Assembly (NCBI GenBank): GCA_036874045.1
Contig: CM072341.1
Span: forward strand, 18,302,501-18,366,500
Source of the DNA: Cymodocea nodosa
Lineage: Eukaryota; Streptophyta; Magnoliopsida; Alismatales; Cymodoceaceae
Direction of reading: 5' to 3'
Length of the DNA stretch: 64,000 nucleotides
Of the stretch, positions 62,343 through 64,000 are shown piece by piece. The translations under genes were made by a program, and so were the position numbers. Under the pieces are notes generated by a model. That model worked only from the letters and a program-made list of their open reading frames with translations, had not been told where the DNA came from and did no database searches. Positions within the stretch are counted from its first letter, which is position 1. Each line of letters begins with the position of its first letter.

Positions 62343-63198
62343 TCAAACTTTAACTTTATATTCTTGTTTTTCACATAATGACATAATAGCATATGTAACT
62401 TCTTTAAATGAAGATATCATTAGTTGTGCTAACTCTACATGTAGTCTTAGACGTTTTCCCTTTTTCATCTTAATATACTTTATTGATGAAGATGTTGGAG
62501 CTTGAAGATGGGTATCATCTGTATCCATTAGATTGTCACTTGGTGGTGTGAAGTATTGAAAACAATTTTCATTTGGTGAGAGCATCATTTTATTTGTTCA
62601 TCCATAAGTACAGTTCTTTCATTCTAACTAGTTGTTTCAAGGTCTTTACTAACATTTCCTATAATCATATTACTTTCAAATAGCAATTGCAATTGATCAT
62701 AAATGAGACATGGTTTACCTTTAAGAGAGTCACAATTTGAATGGTTTTGCAAGATTAGAAAAATATTAGTATATACAGAATGTATAAATTATATTAATAT
62801 ATTCAAAAATATTATCTTAATAAATTCATTTCAAACTTCATCTAAAATATCAGAATGACTTTGTATGTAATTTCATCCTCAACTACTTTGAGACATAATT
62901 TTTTGTGTAATTGCAATATATCTATTGTCATGTTTTAATTCAACTGTTAACATTTTTCTTTATGATACTTGCATTTGTATCGTATTTCTCTATTACCTTA
63001 TTTTATGTTTTGACTTTTAACTTTTCCATCATGTGTCTTTCCATTCCCTTCATTTAAAACATCTTCTAATATACCTAAAAATGTAGCATCTACTTTTGCA
63101 TTCCAATTAATATAAGATCTTTGTTTATCTTGTGTTGTGTTTTCTGTACTAGTTATATCTAATATACAACACATATATATAAATGAAAAAGACATCAT
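62343..63198 (-). pseudogene. PIF/Harbinger Myb/SANT-like DNA-binding ORF, broken
   Basis: The N-terminal part contains NWNAKVDATFLGILEDVLNE, like the Myb/SANT-like domain of Harbinger ORF1 proteins and related plant proteins. After several stops the frame resumes with KGKPCLIYDQLQLLFE, matching the C-terminal KPFPLYDELELLFG motif. The tail frame runs from MMLSPNENCFQYF to EYKVKV, ending at 62343. This protein normally binds the element ends together with the transposase. Confidence 0.65.
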
Positions 63199-63300
63199 TT
63201 AAATAAGAAAAATCAAAATTAATGGTGTGTTAAAATCAACAACATATATAAAAGAAATTATCACATACACATCAAAATCAACAATATGCCACTTTTTTAT

Positions 63301-64000
63301 AAGAAAGAGTAAGTTAAATCCCATCATGAAAAATAAATTTCATCTAGACAAACATCATTGAAATAAGTATGACAAGAACTTTAGCTAAATGACAAAATAA
63401 AATTTTAAAAATTTCATGCATGAATATTACAATGTTCACGATATGTTTTGACATCAACCATTAATTTAATCATTAATCCTTTGTATGTAGTTTACCTTGT
63501 AGAAGACTACGTGTTGCACCCAAGGTCATATTTATGGAAATCATAACCACATGCATGAAAAATCAATAGAGAAAGAATATTCTACATTAATTACTCTATT
63601 ATACATAAAATATTATAACAAAAACAACACGTAGAAGATTTAAATGCAATGTTAATCTTTAGATTAGAATCTCAAAGTTTTAACATGTTGGGAGTGTTGA
63701 GTAAAAATTCTATATTAGTAAAAAAGAAACAAATCTAAACTTATACAATGTAAAATCCACCTATTACTATTATTTGTTTTTAAATTAAACTTTAGCATGG
63801 TATGTAAGTAAATTCACTATATGATACTTGTTGGTAAATAAATAAGTCATAAATAAGTTGAGTACAAGTCTAATAAAAAAGAAAGAGAATTTGAGATTGA
63901 CTTTTACAATATAGGCAACAAAGACTTAGATTGATAAGCAAAAATAGATCTCCAATTCTGTAGATGAAGAGACCCTTTCAAATGTTATTCACAAGGACCA
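63301..64000. other. AT-rich sequence at the window end
   Basis: No ORF or recognisable repeat. It may include the 5' terminus of the Harbinger element. Confidence 0.4.

Larger units (their letters stand above)
60100..63300 (-). mobile_element. Decayed two-ORF PIF/Harbinger DNA transposon
   Basis: A minus-strand Myb/SANT-like ORF lies upstream of a minus-strand DDE transposase ORF, the standard PIF/Harbinger layout. The whole block is very AT-rich. I could not find clean terminal inverted repeats, so the borders are approximate. It belongs to the same superfamily as the MITE in the UPL intron. Confidence 0.75.

Overview
This window is plant nuclear DNA, most likely from a monocot. It has three intron-containing protein genes typical of plants, expanded introns and many decayed retrotransposons. 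The monocot inference rests on an AGL17/ANR1-clade MADS-box gene carrying a near-perfect match to the miR444 target site; that regulation is described from monocots. I cannot name a species. The fairly low-GC coding sequence and long TE-filled introns fit a non-grass monocot better than a cereal, but this is inference.

Layout. Positions 1-17001, minus strand: a giant HECT E3 ubiquitin ligase of the UPL1/UPL2 type. Sixteen exons were traced, about 3,600 codons, and the last ~40 codons lie beyond base 1. Its first intron (13120-16905) holds a PIF/Harbinger-type MITE. Positions 17002-19223: divergent promoter region. Positions 19224-28455, plus strand: an auxilin-like J-domain protein (eight coding exons), the predicted cofactor that brings Hsc70 to clathrin coats. 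An in-frame TAG sits at codon 7 of the conserved N-terminus. Introns 6 and 7 of this gene contain a hAT-like insertion with a nested TRIM and a LINE-like segment, and a Copia 3' fragment. Positions 28456-36870: gene-poor intergenic DNA.

Positions 37231-55515, plus strand: the MADS-box gene. Eight coding exons join into an intact 238-aa ORF spread over 18.3 kb. Intron 1 (10.4 kb) contains a degenerate Ty1/Copia element bracketed by a 0.6-kb direct duplication, followed by a LINE RT relic. Intron 2 (5.4 kb) contains a decayed reverse-oriented Copia and a 5'-truncated LINE with poly-A and target-site duplication. Positions 55516-64000: transposon graveyard (Ty3/Gypsy RT, LINE RT), an orphan GC-rich first-exon-like segment on the minus strand, and a decayed but largely complete two-ORF PIF/Harbinger transposon.

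The three host genes are not an operon-like unit and have separate jobs: protein turnover, vesicle uncoating, and transcriptional control of root/nutrient or hormone responses. The strongest biological signals are the miR444 site in the MADS gene (with the possibility of an antisense miR444 precursor), the early stop in the auxilin gene, the long duplication flanking the Copia element, and the same-superfamily Harbinger MITE and decayed transposon. Exon borders come from GT/AG sites, reading-frame continuity and remembered family sequence, not from transcript data.
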